Shown here piece by piece: positions 5,329-5,480 of a stretch of DNA of 5,480 bases (position 1 is its first letter; every line of letters starts with the position of its first letter). The notes beneath the pieces are model-generated. The model made no database searches. It saw only the letters and a list, made by a program, of their open reading frames with translations, and was not told the DNA's origin. This stretch comes from Clostridiales bacterium (GTDB lineage: Bacteria > Bacillota > Clostridia > Christensenellales > Aristaeellaceae): the NCBI GenBank assembly GCA_004556395.1, contig SFHK01000097.1:1-5480 (forward strand). The letters run 5' to 3'. The position numbers and the translations under genes are program-made.

Positions 5329-5480
5329 ATGAAGATGACGTGGTTTGGGGACGTTGAGGCGCATCGACGACCGATGACGTGCTGGACGACCACGGCAATA
5401 CAGAACGGCGGAAGGTCGTTTCTGTATCAGAAGTCGTTCGCAAACGGAGCAAGGGTAAACATCACGCAGGAGAAGAATGG
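5329..5480 (+). CDS. Unrecognised protein, N-terminal part only
   Basis: The frame is open from an ATG with a near-ideal ribosome binding site to the end of the window, about 50 codons. The protein starts M-K-M-T-W-F-G-D-V-E-A-H, contains C-W-T-T-T-A-I-Q-N-G-G and Y-Q-K-S-F-A-N-G-A-R-V, and breaks off after Q-E-K-N-G. I do not recognise a family. There is no signal peptide or membrane segment in the visible part. The last third has a short-strand pattern (F-L-Y-Q-K-S-F, R-V-N-I-T) that could be the start of a beta-rich domain, but this is weak. Use of CGA and AGG for arginine is more frequent than in the neighbouring genes, which, with the A+T-rich leader, may hint at a different origin. The rest of the gene lies outside. 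Confidence 0.6.
   Translation, partial: MKMTWFGDVEAHRRPMTCWTTTAIQNGGRSFLYQKSFANGARVNITQEKN

Noticed and set aside
3422..5364. Minus-strand frames of 315 and 364 codons opposite the acetyltransferase and phosphodiesterase genes
   Set aside because: Both oppose genes with intact catalytic motifs, run through promoter or terminator hairpins, and show no family features.

Overview
The window looks like chromosomal DNA from a G+C-rich, Gram-positive member of the Clostridia (Firmicutes/Bacillota). The grounds are strong AGGAG-type ribosome binding sites, sigma-A-like promoters, a class B sortase, an N-terminal zinc-ribbon membrane protein of a kind common in Clostridia, an FHA/PP2C signalling pair, and a fragment of the VirD4/TraG coupling protein typical of Firmicutes conjugative elements. 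The assignment rests on gene content and style only; no rRNA or taxonomic marker is present.

Layout. Positions 1-219 (minus strand) are an internal piece of a VirD4/TraG conjugation ATPase. It stops abruptly at about 212-219, where the C-terminal half of an FHA domain begins on the plus strand (212-331). The FHA piece overlaps a complete PP2C phosphatase (328-1041) by the tetranucleotide ATGA, and a hairpin terminator follows (1050-1084). A class B sortase (1170-1961) converges on a zinc-ribbon, single-pass membrane protein on the minus strand (2064-3425). A perfect 17-bp-stem hairpin lies between them, and the gap also carries short duplicated copies of both gene ends. A divergent promoter region (3426-3595) drives the zinc-ribbon gene leftwards and a two-gene operon rightwards: a maltose/galactoside-type O-acetyltransferase (3596-4234) and an alkaline-phosphatase-superfamily phosphodiesterase (4249-5073), closed by a hairpin terminator (5093-5127). 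The last part is an A+T-rich leader (5128-5328) with inverted repeats, then the start of an unrecognised gene (5329 to the window end) behind a very strong ribosome binding site.

How the genes fit together. FHA plus PP2C is the reader/eraser half of a Ser/Thr phospho-signalling system; the kinase would be expected outside the window. The sortase and the zinc-ribbon protein are both membrane-anchored with extracytoplasmic domains, but nothing in the sequence links them directly. The acetyltransferase and phosphodiesterase are probably cotranscribed and look like small-molecule or glycan-modifying enzymes of the cytoplasm. The most important irregularity is the TraG/FHA join near position 215. 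It is either a real recombination scar involving a conjugative element or an assembly chimera. I see no convincing new multi-gene system; the items most worth following are this join, the uncharacterised zinc-ribbon protein and the truncated gene at the right edge.
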